A stretch of DNA of 64,000 bases, taken from assembly GCA_030765055.1 (NCBI GenBank), contig CM060952.1, positions 86,698,993-86,762,992 of the forward strand, written 5' to 3'. Both the position numbers and the translations under genes were made by a program. The notes below the pieces were generated by a model, which did no database searches, was not told the DNA's origin, and saw only the letters and a program-made list of their open reading frames with translations. This stretch comes from Mantis religiosa. Its lineage: Eukaryota; Arthropoda; Insecta; Mantodea; Mantidae. How positions within the stretch are numbered: position 1 is the first letter of the stretch; every line of letters starts with the position of its first letter. This document shows, piece after piece, positions 33,561 through 45,490 of this stretch.

Positions 33561-36282
33561 ATATCTTCCACAAATTATTCTTATGAAAACTTAGGTATCT
33601 GTCTACTTGATGCTTGTTTCAATACGCATTTAGCTGTAGATACAAGGCGATAGACCAAATCGTATACATATTATAGATAAAAGACAGTAGTTAAAAGCTT
33701 GAAATTCCTATTTTCTCCATTCTATCGCGAGAATGACTGAATTGCGACAACACTTAAAAGTTATAAAATGTATTAAACAATTCTAGCCAGTGATAAATGG
33801 TACCTCGAAAGTCGCTAATATGTCCTAAGAAGTTCATAGAAATAAATTGAGTATTTTAATGAGGTTTACATTACCTGTTAGACCTGATTTTGTCTGTTAC
33901 AGTTTACTAGTTTCACAAATATATACAAAATTTCTTCCGAACGAAGAGTTTCACAGGATATTCCCAGAAAATTTAAGCATGTATTTTATTTGTTACGCAA
34001 ATATTTTCTAAAATGTGATACTGCAAGTAAATTGTATGAATATTTTCATAAAATAAAAATATCAATGACTGTTCCATGCAAAGGTTACCATGGAATGGGG
34101 AATTCGGTTGAAAATCTTTTTGTCGCATCTTCGGAAGTCAAATATCAAGTTTGGTATTTATCCGAGTTTTCGTTTTCGTATTATGGTGTTCACAGTAACA
34201 CATTGGTATCTTTTTGGTGGCATACAATACTTCTTAAATATTGTAGCAAGGTAGCACAGGAAGTAAGAAACATATACATTTAATCTTGTCCCAACAAATT
34301 ACATTTCCAAAATAAAAAAAAACCTCCAACCATGAACTAAAGTGATCATTGAGCAATTGTGCAGAGAGTTTCCCTGATGCCAAAGAGACCGTTACGTTAA
34401 ATGACATTTAAACTTACATGGGATGGGAAAGGTTGGAATGATTCCAGCTTTAGTCGTACCGCGATCCAATAAAAATTTCTTACGATCCACTTAACTTTAG
34501 GACACACAGACACTGTACCACATGAAACACTTGAAAATCAAAATAAGTGTTTCAGTTTGTAATACTTTCATACTCTTACAGAGTGCCAAAACACAATGAG
34601 TAGAAAACTGTAAAGTCGAAAGGTAGCATTTTGAGGTTAGGAGTATGGGGTCTCACAGATGCATGCAACATAACGATACGAGTGCTGTATAAAATTTGAC
34701 CGTATGAAACGTCCACACGAGTGTAATTTACATGATAGGTGCATAGCACTGTCTCAACTAATGAAGAATGGTATACAATGAGAAACTAACCACATATTGT
34801 ACTCAACAAGACGACTTCCATTAGCCTTCAGAATATATCACCCATAACACCTAACGGCGGCAACTAGTACTGTAAAATATTACATTTCATATTTAATGGC
34901 GATGCAAGCAAAGAAGTAAACACGTTTCTGTTTCTTATCCTCAAAACTATACTGCCTTTCTTTGTACAGCTATTTCTTCACTGCACCCAATATATATTCA
35001 AGGTAAGTTAGGTATGATTTCTTTCAACAACCTAAAAATGAACAGAAAATCATGACATAATGCGACAGAGTCACGTAACAGGAGACAGAGAGCATTTTAC
35101 TGTTACAATTATGGATAAATACACTTGAAAAAAATTATTATGGAAAAGTTGTTTGAAACTGAAATGGAATAACTTGTATATATCTAAACTTACTACTTTA
35201 ATTTTCTCGGGACCCCGCATATACATTGCCTTCGCTGTACTGCGGGGCTGCACTGGTATTAAACTGGGGTGATAATAACATGCATTGTAAATTAATGAGC
35301 AGTGAGACATTCCTGACATCTTCGAATGAAATGATCTTTACACGCAGTTCTTCTCAAGCAATTTTCATAGTTTTGTTCTTACATTGTCCTTCAGTCGTCT
35401 GTGGTGTAAAGATTGTTCCTATAAACTTTATGCTTATATTTTTGTATAAAGATGCTTGTTCAAGTAGTCTTTTGGCAGCATTTCAGTGCCTTAAAAACAA
35501 AACAAGAACAGCAACAAAAGTAATACACCGAGTATCTGCCACAAAGTTGAGTAATGCACTGGGAAACCTTCAGTCATTAACGCAATGGAGGTAATTTAAC
35601 AAATAACGTTATAGAGAGTGACTGAAGGTAAATTAGGTAATGGTTACTAGTCGTTTGGTAATTGAATTGGTCACTGGTGCAAATTTATGAGAAGGAGAAA
35701 TCGACAGCGATATTTCTTAAGTGGATTCGTCCACTCTGCTGCCTTGAGCATAATTGGCAAATTACAGCTGACACGGCCATCGTATAGAGAAGGCGGTGTG
35801 CTGACCAAGCCTAACGCTAACAGGATCGATAGGCTCTCATTACGCCATAAGGGTTCTATAACACAAAGATAACTCTGGGAACCATTTGCGGCAAGGCAAA
35901 TGACATTTAAATATGTACCACCACATTGTTCTTAACGTTTCTGAAAATACAAACATTGTTGCAGGATACCTCGGTATATTGTGATGTTCGTGCCGTTTGA
36001 AAAGAAGAGATCAAGTTTGTCCTTTCAACTATCGAGCTTTTCTAATATATGTACTTACTGCACTAATACTGTAGACTCCTTTTGTGCGGTAGTTATTTAG
36101 GTAAACCGTATTATATATAATAAATGATGTTTTAATTAGAATATTCTATTGTTAGCACATGATAGACCGTAATTAAAGATTAATTGCAAATGCTTATCCT
36201 CATGGCAACATGTTTGTAAACAGTATTATTCTAGGTGTCGCCATATCTTGAATCTGTTAAAATTATAAGCAACTTCATTATT
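33561..36282. other. No supported gene; weak family G copy inside
   Basis: 34060-34260 carries reverse-strand family G words (AAATATCAAGTTTGGTATTTA, GGCATACAATACTTCT). Open frames at 33990-34283, 35071-35319 and 35226-35594 have no recognised domain. 35640-35890 is GC-balanced and may be an unclassified repeat. Confidence 0.35.
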
Positions 36283-36375
36283 ATGGCAAAAGTTACAGGT
36301 AGTGTGTCCAATGATGCAGAAATGAAGAGTCTTGATTGTGCCGAGTAATCACGGGAGATTCTAAATAGAGCTCAG
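36283..36375 (+). other. Possible decayed coding exon (31 codons, one stop)
   Basis: An ATG at 36283 in a TTATTATGG context opens 21 codons (MAKVTGSVSNDAEMKSLDCAE). After a single TAA (36346-36348) the same frame continues SREILNRAQ to a consensus-like splice donor, CAG/GTAAGAA, at 36375/36376. It looks like a first exon with one nonsense change, or a pseudogene fragment. I do not recognise the protein and found no partner exon, so this may be chance. Confidence 0.15.
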
Positions 36376-37113
36376 GTAAGAATTGGTATGTACTGGATTC
36401 TATAAGTGGTTAGAAGAAAGCGGTGTGAATATTAATGAAAATAGTATCCTAGCATATTTCGTTCTCTGGACGAACAAGTAAAATAAGGTAACTGTCACGT
36501 TACGGTATATGACAAGAAATGTATTGTGATGATGTTATTTAAGGCACCGATATTACTTGTACTTTTTCAGTATTTAGCTTTCTTTTGTTTCCAAAGAATA
36601 ATACAAAGATATACTATGTGTTTGTCCAGATGGTAGAGGGAGTTTTCTTTTCAACTTTAAGTCAAAATTCCGTATTCTTTTTAAATTCTTAAACACAATT
36701 CTAAATGTTTATTTTCATAGTCACCAATATGTATATTCTGACTTGTTTGTGAATAGCCTGCGAAGTGCTCTTCATTCAGAATGACCGTTGTATACTTTTG
36801 TCTTACAAATCAAAAGACAGGCAAATCCTTAGTACACAATACATATGTACCTCCTTTAAATGCTTATTTGCCATTTCGAACACGATCGTTGTTATTGGTG
36901 TCAATATAGTAATACTGTGTCACTTTTTAAATTCTGCACTGACAGGCGCCTACTTGTAAGTCCTCGTTTCAGGTGCTCCTGCAAACACAATATATTTTCA
37001 AAACACACATACAGCGCGGCGTCTTTTAAATATATAGTATTGCTTCAATTCTGTATAAAGCCACAGTAAAGTATTTATTGAAAAAACATTTCCGAACATG
37101 TATCTAGAATAAC
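36376..37113. other. No recognisable feature
   Basis: AT-rich. The two overlapping frames at 36765-37069 carry no domain. Confidence 0.4.
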
Positions 37114-37181
37114 TACGAGGGTGAATCATTAACTACCCCGTGTTAGGAATGAAGACGCCAGTTATTTCAAACACAAATTAT

Positions 37182-37415
37182 TTATTTCTCAACATAGTCC
37201 CCTTTTAGGGATATACACTTCTCCCAACGCTCCTGCCATTTTTAACCTTCCAAAAATAACAATTGTCAAGCTGTGCAAACTACGCCTCTGTCTCCATAAT
37301 GACTTCCTCATTTGATCCAAATTTGTTCCCACGAGACGTTTCTTCATGTTTGGAAACAGGAAAATATGGAAGGGGTGATGAAGTGGTCGCTGTGATCAAG
37401 AACGTTGTGCTGCTC
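37182..37415 (-). pseudogene. Mariner transposase, C-terminal part
   Basis: With frame changes the minus strand reads VLDHSDHF, YFPVSKHEE (family YFLFPNMKK), GSNEEVIMETEA, then QLDNCYFWK, RSVGRSVYP and DYVEK before a TAA at 37184-37182. It covers the last 75 or so codons of a mariner transposase, ending about 66 bp from the terminal inverted repeat edge, as in intact mariners. Confidence 0.75.
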
Positions 37416-38069
37416 TTGCCGGGTGTCGAAGGCGACCTAGACCTTGATTCTTATTGGATCTGGGAAGCACGTCTCAGGGTCGATCCAGAAATTGTTAATT
37501 GCTTGCTAAATGTTTGGTGTGGCGAGATTCAAAAATGAATGGGCACGAAGGAACGTCGTAGGAACACTAAAATAATGTTCAGCATTTACGCTTCGTAACA
37601 CTGTTAATTGCATTGAGTTCCTGGAAGATTGTCAATTTTATATCTGTTTTCCCCGCACTTCGCAATGGCGCATCACTGAACCCGAGATCTTTCACCTCAC
37701 CGTGTTAAGCTGTTCATTCCAGGAAGACTACGACTGTTTCACCTCTCTCTTCGGTGGAACAATTTGTATCCGTGACCATGGCTTCACCGCTGGTGTCTAC
37801 TTACCCTTGCAAGCATTTTTGGCGGCTTCTTTATTCTACTGGAATCTGCTCTTCCGTCTGCCAGGTTAGCTGTGTACATGCATGCTGCGTTCGTTACAAT
37901 GGCAACCCAACGTCTCTACGATTTTAATTCGCGCCTAAATGTTGCAAAACTTCGGTGCATTTAAGCGTCGTTTATTTAATTAATTCTTTGTTCTACAGAA
38001 GTCACAACATTCTCATGTTTTTTTTTACATTAATAGCAATATTATATTCAAGTTGTGAATTATCACTTC
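37416..38069. other. Foreign block between the two mariner halves
   Basis: About 650 bp with no mariner similarity that I can find. The plus-strand frame 37263-37538 starts inside the mariner C-terminus and is not a recognised protein. No target duplication is apparent at the block edges. Confidence 0.45.
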
Positions 38070-38803
38070 AGGGGGGTGATGGTAGCAATTCATAACGCAA
38101 TTCATGCAGTTGGCGGCGGCTACTCCGGATGAAGTGTTGGGGCATTATCGTGTGAAACAGAACTCTCTTCTTCGCTATATGGGGCAGCGTCACCTTCAAC
38201 TTCTTGTCGAATTGTGCCAATAACTCACTGTAGAACGCTCCAGTAATAGTTTTTCCTTTTCCCAAGAAGTGAATGAGTATGAGTACCCTGGCGTCCCAAA
38301 AATTTTCGCCATATATTTTCCTGGTTTTTGCTTTCTTTGGAGCAAATTTTGCAGAAAACCCCATTGGTTTGATTTTTGCTTGGTTTCTGGAATATGATGA
38401 TGAATCCAAGTGTCATCGACAGTGACAATTCGACCCAAAAAGTCCATGGATTTCCCTTAAACAACTTCGAAGTTGAAAGCTTATGTTATGCACTGTGAGC
38501 AAACGCGGCACCCATCGGGCCGACAGCTTTCTCATCTCCAACTTAACGTGCAAAATATGAATTGCCGTTCGATATGTCGTTCGTTCCCGTCGATACACCT
38601 ATGGATTCTGACACTTCCCGAACTTTCGTTCGACGACCCAGATTCCTGGGCGTTCCTCGTAAAAAACGGATGTTCGACCACGTTTAATACGTATACCAAT
38701 ATCTACCTGTTGTCATAGAAGGGAAAAGGTCTTAAATAACATTTTGCTTTTATGCCGTCACAAGTAAAAAGCGAATCACTGAACGATACTGCACTTTTTC
38801 CAT
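38070..38803 (-). pseudogene. Mariner transposase, N-terminal and catalytic part
   Basis: The minus strand starts MEKVQYRSVIRFLLV (the ATG complement at 38801-38803, typical mariner N-terminus). It continues with KRGRTSVFYEERPG, KVREVSESIGVSTG (helix-turn-helix), KLEMRKLSARWVPRLLT, TVDDTWIHHHIPETK (first catalytic D), FWDARVLILIHFLGKGKTI, PHIAKKRVLFH (the second D of the family's HHDNAPAH is lost) and HELRYELLPSPP. Multiple frameshifts and a missing third catalytic region show it is dead. Confidence 0.88.
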
Positions 38804-38981
38804 TTTAGCAAAAACACGGTGAACAGCTAGTTTAAATGTCTGTAAAAGTCCAAACTAACCCATGAATTAGCACCAAATTTGCTTTGACAACGTGTAAGGA
38901 ATGACAGTACACGGTAACGCAAACTTCTCTTAGCAATATTCTATATTTTGAAACACAGATACTTATTGAATCTCCCTCGTA

Positions 38982-39766
38982 GGTAGAAAAATACGGTGAA
39001 GATAACATTTCGTTCTGATTTTATTTTCAAAGCTCTGCCAATTTTCTCTTATGAACAAAAGTGGTTCACTGTACTCGTCTACAGAGAATCTCGAGTGTTT
39101 TGACCACATTTCGCTGCCCTTGTTGATTTTCTGTGGGTAGTATAAACATAAGAACAAAATAAACTGAAATGAAACTTCGCTAGCCAGCGGAGAGGGACTT
39201 ACGCTTCATGTATCAAAGAGGCACTTTCGAAAGCATTTTGGGTCAGAATAAAGTTATTTTTAGTTAACAAAATTAATATCGCTCTAGAATTCCGTTTCCT
39301 AAGCGCCGTAGTTTCCAGGCAATTTAACGTATGAAAGTTTTAACATCGCTGTTCAGAACTCATTAGCCAAGCGTGTATTGCTTTGTGGGCTACAGAGCGT
39401 GCATGTTGTACTAACAGCCAGAAAATGATAACCAATTAACGGTATCTTCTCAGGGAAGCTACAAATTGGCTCGTTAAATTATAAATCAGTCTGTTGTATT
39501 TAGGCCCGTATACTATAATCCTACTTCACTGATTTATACCTAACTTCTGCACCCAGTTTGTTATACAAAAGTCTTCCAGTGGCAGTAAATTTGAGAGAGA
39601 TTAAGTTTAGCAATACAAGTCCTTCTGAAATTATTACTAAATTTTAATATTTTTGTTTAAGGACAGGGTAAGTTGTAAATTCCCCCCCCCCCAAAGTTCT
39701 ATTTTTATTTTCAGGCTTATTATTTGAATGTTCTTTACTTTTACATGCAAAAGACGACGAAGTGAC
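38982..39766. other. No supported gene; short C run
   Basis: AT-rich, with an 11-base C run at 39682-39692 followed by AAAGTTC, vaguely like family G. Confidence 0.4.
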
Positions 39767-40406
39767 GTGACAAAAGACGAAAAAGTTGAAATCTAAACTT
39801 CTTTATTTTCACCACAATCGTCAGATCAATGCTAACGTACAATCAGTCTTTCTTTTACACAAATACAACACTTCGAAACGACTCTACAATGTTCCTTTAA
39901 TCTCTGTAGCATGTACCCTTTATGCTGCTGACGTATACACAGGTCCATCTCTAACATGGAGATACACAACACAACTGCGATACTCACACGTAAACTGCGG
40001 TAGCCCGCCGATTACTTTTGCTTCGTGCACTGCTCTACGGCCTGTCGACTCCATATCACGGAACCCCATTAAGTTCGAAGCACCACACTGCCTTCACTAC
40101 CACTCACACTACTACTGTCTCACTATCCACTTCTGACTGCATCGCCTTTTGTATATGTGATGGGCGAGGTGCATCTTTCTGGGATTAGAAACCTCTCGAA
40201 GCACCGTCTAGAAAGCTCTTTTGTGTAGTAACATCACAGTTCCGCCCCGGCCTAGAGACATCAGTTCGGGACTGTACTTGGAGGTGTGCGTCTCCCGGCC
40301 CGTCAGTCAATAACGAACAAGACTCCTATAATCGCTCATCCTTCGAGATAACGTCGCGATGCCGGCATAATTTCTCTGCGCCAGCTTCACGTACGCCAAT
40401 GTAACA
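39767..40406 (-). mobile_element. LTR-like repeat family E, copy 3
   Basis: Sense (minus): starts TGTTACATTGGCGTACGTG and ends GAAAATAAAGAAGTT...TCTTTTGTCACG. The 3' half shares AAAGACTGATTGTACGTTAGC and the CGATTGTGGTGAAAATAAAG end with the copies at 17291 and 46601. The TATA region is weak (CACATATACAAAAGG). No coding neighbour, so solo-LTR-like. Confidence 0.75.
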
Positions 40407-41012
40407 GTAGTATATACTTATTTTATCACGGTGACCAAAATACTTCTTCTGCGCCGTGCAAAGCATGGAGCTCTGATTCCCAGCCACGGCATACTCACGA
40501 GACCGAATGGCGTGCGGATGTTAAATCCTGGGATAGGACGTCTGTCCACTAAACATCGTCAGGAACTACGGTAGTCAGCAACCCAGTCAACAAAGTCAAC
40601 ATTCCAGCTGAGGGATGCGCAATACGCTGGCCACATAGTCTCCGCGTACTTCTGCCTCGGTAGGTGGTCGTGAGGTGCTTTAGGTTTTTAGGGAAGTAGC
40701 GGCTCAGGATTAATAGTTTCAAAAAATATATATTCTTTTAAACATATGTTTTTAAAATGATATATCTGCTACTTCATATTGTCAATCCGCGATATTTCAC
40801 GAAAAAACAAGTCATATCTTCTACACATGTTTAGCTAGAGAGGTAAACTTTAACCCCTATGTTATAGGAAATTTTGATCTAAACATTGGTGCTAAACATT
40901 GCTCAGCCTGGCAGCTTCTGCGTACACAAGCTCAAGAAAAAGCGATATTTTTTTCTTTATAAGTATGTTCTTGTTTATTTCTATTTCAACAGCTTTTTTC
41001 TGCAACTGACAA
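40407..41012. other. No recognisable feature
   Basis: Nothing identified. Confidence 0.4.
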
Positions 41013-41026
41013 TCTTCCAGAGAGTA

Positions 41027-41249
41027 GTTAGTTAGTTACTAACAATCCCCACATGGCAACCTTGGCCTTCGGGGTAACCTCACCCCACCAAGTGATGACC
41101 GGACCCATTTCTCAGGTGGAGGCACCCAGAGGGCGGTGTCCATTACCTCCGATGATAGGGTGATAGTGAAGATGGCGGTGAGGTGAGAGGACCTACAGTT
41201 TTTACCGTGGACTCCGAACCACGTTGGGCATAGGGGATACTTCACGTGT
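41027..41249 (-). mobile_element. Small retroposon P with TAAC tail and 14-bp target duplication
   Basis: A perfect duplication TCTTCCAGAGAGTA lies at 41013-41026 and 41250-41263. On the minus strand the insert starts ACACGTGAAGTATCCCC, is GC-rich, and ends in a (TAAC)3 microsatellite tail (GTTAGTTAGTTA on the plus strand). A microsatellite tail plus long duplication points to target-primed insertion of a 5'-truncated LINE or its SINE. No B box is visible, so a tRNA head is unlikely. The 68-codon minus-strand frame has no domain. Confidence 0.82.
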
Positions 41250-41263
41250 TCTTCCAGAGAGTA

Positions 41264-42590
41264 TTAATTGCAAATACATTTAAGACAACGTGCTGATGTG
41301 GACCTACTTTTATTTTTTTAACATGAATGGTTATTCTTGTAAAACTGAAAATGAAAAAAATGATCATAGGGATAGTACAAACAGACAAATGATCTTATCT
41401 TCCTTATCAAACAAACCTATATACGGACATATTAGTGAACATAAAACGCAATCATACATCTAAATCCAGTAAAAATGTAAATTTAATTTGTTGTAATAGT
41501 TTGAGACAATAGTATTTCACATTGGCGTGATAAGGCTTTTAACCTTGGGAGGTATAAGATGATAGATTACGAAGGACCATCAGCTGTGATGAGTCCCTAA
41601 TATTTCCAGGATCCGCATCTTCGGTCCCGCTCTATTGATGCCCTTCTATCTTACCAACATTTCCGGGAAAACGTCCCATCACCATAAGTGGACATCACAC
41701 CAATTCCCTCTTGTTATATATTCCCGCCCATTCCGTTATCGCAAAACAACGAACCTATCCTAGCCAATAAAATACTCTTAGCCAACTCGTGTATACATCT
41801 AAGAATTGGTTGAACAAATATTTATGGTCACCTGAGATGTTTAAATAATCGGTTCGGTCCAAATAAGTGGGAATATCTCAGATCTTCAAAAGGTAGAGCT
41901 ATCTTGAAAATTTTAATGCCATAGCTGGGAATTGAACCATGCGTCTCCGACTCCGTCCGGTTGTTCTCAACACTAAATTAATAAGTCGCCACAAAAATAC
42001 GTATCTCATTATGTATGACAACTCCTAGTGGTTTACCTGGAAAAATACTTGGAGAGTTTAGTGTCATGCTAGCATGTTGCCATGGTAACTCAGTAGTAAG
42101 AATAACCAGACGGAGAGTAGGTCATCCGTGGTTTAAATACCGGTTATAGCATTGAATGTACAGCTCTGAGTCTATTTTTCGAAACTGTGTCCTACCCAGG
42201 GTAGTGTGAAAAAACAATTAATTTCCATCTTAGAATTCATTATTAAGTTAACACAGAATTAAATTTAAACACTTACGTTTCTGGGCAGACGACGGTGTTA
42301 GCCAGTAAGCTCAAGTAACCTGAAACAATAACATACCACTTTTGAAAATTGTCATTTTTGCACATATTTGTTTAGCATGCAGAAGTGAAGAAAAACAATC
42401 TTCGTACGCAAATAGGTTGTGCTGCGTCAGAAAAAATTTGTGTTATATTTTTAAAAACTACTTATATGTTTGCAATGATTAAGTCTCAGAAAAACTTAAG
42501 CCAAAACATAACAGGGCTGAGCAAACAAATGAGAAAATCTTGAAATAGAATATATCAAAATATATTAGTTATAAAATGAAAAGTTTATTT
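41264..42590. other. No supported gene
   Basis: 41925-41965 contains TAGCTGGGAATTGAACCATG, whose complement is a B-box-like GGTTCAATTCC, perhaps a relic of another tRNA-derived SINE on the minus strand. No A box can be placed. The rest is AT-rich. Confidence 0.35.
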
Positions 42591-42765
42591 CATATCGGAC
42601 GAAAGTGATGATGTTCAAATGAGCCCAAGATACATGGAGCTTATAGTTGCCCGACATTCATGTTCCAGGATAAGGGAAAATCTCGGTAAAGCCTTATCAT
42701 GATAAATTACCATGACCGAGATTCGAACTCAGGACTTCTTGAACGCGAGACATACACGCTACCCT
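42591..42765 (-). mobile_element. SINE family A, 3'-end missing
   Basis: Reverse-strand copy: ATATCGGACGAAAGTGATG, GGATAAGGGAAAATCTCGG, CCGAGATTCGAACTCAGG (B-box complement) and ACACGCTACCC. The segment distal to the CATATCGGAC word is not recognisable. Confidence 0.82.
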
Positions 42766-45304
42766 AATACAACAAAGGTGGCCTGCATCCTTTTGTTCCT
42801 CAAGAAAAACAAATTTAATCTCTGATTCAAAACACTGCTTTATTAGAAGAAATGTTTTGAATGTCATGTTGACTATTTCCTATTTGACATTGCACTTTAT
42901 TTTGTTGTTTGAATTTATATACTTAAAATAACGAAAACTATCTCTTATACAAATACATATGTTATTAAAAGAGCCGAATAAATGCATCGAAATTTGTAGG
43001 AATTAAGAATGTTCTTAACATATACCTTTATTTCTTATCTTATTTGCTTCTAAAGTCACCAAAAAGCTTTTAATTAAATTATTATCTCTGCCTCTTTGTT
43101 ATAATACAGACAATGAATACCAAGGTGTTATTTCCTTGTTTCTTATCTCCTACTTCTGAGCACAGAGAACTTTCGAAATCATTTCCATAATGTTTTTACA
43201 TTATTTCCGGATGTTGCTGAACCTGCGGAGCAATAGTGATACCCAGGAACTGTTTGCCTAAACCAAAAGCTGACAAACCTGATATTTTAGGGACCGAAGC
43301 AGCTCCCACAGTCAAGATTATCGAGAGGCCGCGCCGGGCAATGGAAAGGTAAATAGAGATAAGTAGCGCTTTCGTCTAGCATAAGCAACTTAAGCGGTAT
43401 GACGAACAGAGTCTTCCGAAGGTTTCCCAATTCACGAACGTTGTGGAACTCTGTGGTAAGTTAACGACTATTGAACGTCTGTGTGTGGGAAATACGGCTC
43501 TTCTCCTAGTGAAGTTTTAACGAGTGCTGCAGGACTTGCATTCGCCTTCTCGGCGAGTGAACTTTCCAAAAGACGAGGCTTTCGTACAGACTGACGTTGA
43601 GACCTTCGAGATGTACAGCTAAAAACTGGACAGTCTCACTTATACCTACACATAATACATTATGCCAGTTAGATTTACGGTCTCTTCTTCAGCTGTTTTA
43701 GCCTAATTATTCGATGTTAAGATCTTTATTTTATTTTCTTTTTCTGAAGTGCCACGCTTCGTCATGCTTGCTTACGTCGGTAACCAAAGTACAGTTTCGT
43801 GATGTTACTCTTAACGTTATGCCCCATGCTCACAAACTTGTTTACAGAATGAAACCGGTGACTGTAGTATCTTCGCGTGCCCATGTTGTGAACCAGCCAC
43901 ATTTTTTCCAGACGGTGAATTTTGTCAAGATCTTTCAACTTTTATATATGTCTATTACCAGAGTCAGATAGAAGTTGATGATAAATGAAAATTATGATCG
44001 ATGAATAGAAAGGTGATGATGAAAAAACTTACTGAATGAATGGCGGGTGAAACCGGAAAACTCGAATAAAACACACCAGTTGTCAAACATTTTTAAGCAT
44101 TGACCATATCTAATATTCTTTGTTATGATTTGAGATTAAAAGTATTTTATATTTTTCTGATGCAAAGAACATTTGAAAGTCATCACACAGCGACCCGTTT
44201 TTGACATCAGTTGAGCCTCTTGTCACTACAACGATATGTGTAAGAAATCCATTTCTATAAACATAAGTTTGGACTACTATGAAGCTTATGTATAAACACC
44301 TTTTAGAACACTGTGAGAAGAAATGCATATAAATGTAGCATCGTACCCTAAATATGACTTAACGTTAGAGGAGGTTAATTAAAAATCATAAATCCGAAGC
44401 TGCATATTGTTGAAAATATGTGCAATTTTCATACAGATTAATTAATTTACGGGTTTAAAAGACCGGGTATACAGTCTGGTATTTTCTTCTACACTCCCGA
44501 GGGTTATAAACAGGGAAAGGAACAGAAATCAATTACCAACCGGAAGATTCCGTTTGCTCTTTCCTTATTTCTGAGTGATAAATCACTTCCGAGTCAATTT
44601 ATGAACGAATTCTCTGTTGCCTAATTACCTTTCCGCTTTGAGAACCTAATGTTTTTATTTCCTAATCAAACTCTCAATTCCCCCTCTAAATCACACTTTA
44701 AAGAGCGAGAGATTCAGATGTTAATTAGACTCAGTTTTAGCAAAGTGTTGCCAAGCAGTCTTACTTCGAAGTCTAATGTGAGGAGGGAATTAATAAATTA
44801 CGGACAAAGCTGTGAATCGCATTCGGGATGTCGAGTTTCGATTCCAGCGTTCGAGTTTTCTGACCCACGCAATGATAATTACCTATTAGTATGGAGATTT
44901 CGTTACCAATAGTGATACTAAACAATCAAAACCTGATTATGACGTATTAGAATACATTGGGCGATTGCTACAATTTGCGATAATTTAATACAAAGTCTGA
45001 CTTGCTACATTCACAGCGCTTCCACTATCCATCATCATATATTTTACAACTTACGAAAGCAAATTTTTCTATGAATTAAGACAAAAAGTTGAATAAACAT
45101 TTAAATTTTATATCTCGTTGAGGGTACAAAGGGAAACCGAATACTGATAGTACTCACATTAATTACCCTCTCCACCTGTGCTATGCCGTAGTGGGCTAGA
45201 ATCTTGTACCTCCCACGGAACGCGTCCGGAATCTACCCTACCCCTAGGGGTGCGGATATTTTAACTCTCGGGTATAGACGGGTGCCCACTCAGCATTGTG
45301 AGAA
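42766..45304. other. No supported gene
   Basis: 43280-43640 is GC-balanced, with words typical of LTR or untranslated regions and a GTGGTAAGTTAAC donor-like site near 43452, but no frame or repeat partner. Apart from a SINE A end at 44352 I see nothing definite. Confidence 0.35.
44352..44388 (+). mobile_element. SINE family A, 3'-end fragment
   Basis: ATATGACTTAACGTTAGAGG and AGGTTAATTAAAAAT match only the terminal 35 or so bases of SINE A. Confidence 0.55.
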
Positions 45305-45490
45305 AATTGAGGAGCTGCGATAGGGAGCGAACCCTGTTCTAGAAAGTTAACTTTCCGGCTGCTGATAAGTGATGCTGACTACATCTCCCCGCATCGGTTA
45401 ACACCGATCTATGCCTTGCTTATGTGGGCGTGAGACCGGCAGTTGGGTGGGCAGGCTCTGGTCCGCTAGCGGGCTGTAATGCCATGGTTT
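45305..45490 (+). repeat. Dispersed repeat family H, copy 2
   Basis: Shares ordered blocks with 838-1030: GAGGAGCTGCGATAGGGAGCG, TTCCGGCTGCTGATAAGTGA, CCCCGCATCGGTTAACACC, GTGGGCGTGAGACCGGCAGT and GCGGGCTGTAATGCC. About 150 bp upstream GC-rich sequence may extend it. Confidence 0.6.

Larger units (their letters stand above)
37116..38979 (-). mobile_element. Mariner element with inverted ends and an internal foreign block
   Basis: TA lies at both outer edges (37114-37115 and 38980-38981). The ends read CGAGGGTGAATCATTAAC at the left and, inverted at the right, TTATTGAATCTCCCTCG: about 19 of 24 positions match including TA. Inside on the minus strand are an N-terminal and central transposase part (38803-38070) and a C-terminal part (37415-37182), separated by about 650 bp that does not look like mariner. 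Either one element was interrupted, or two elements share outer ends by chance or recombination. Confidence 0.7.

Noticed and set aside
35226..35594. 122-codon cysteine-rich plus-strand protein
   Set aside because: No domain recognised, no splice context, and AT-rich composition. Kept only as unsupported sequence.
43280..43660. Possible LTR or untranslated exon with donor GTGGTAAGT
   Set aside because: No second copy in the window, no TG...CA ends and no reading frame.
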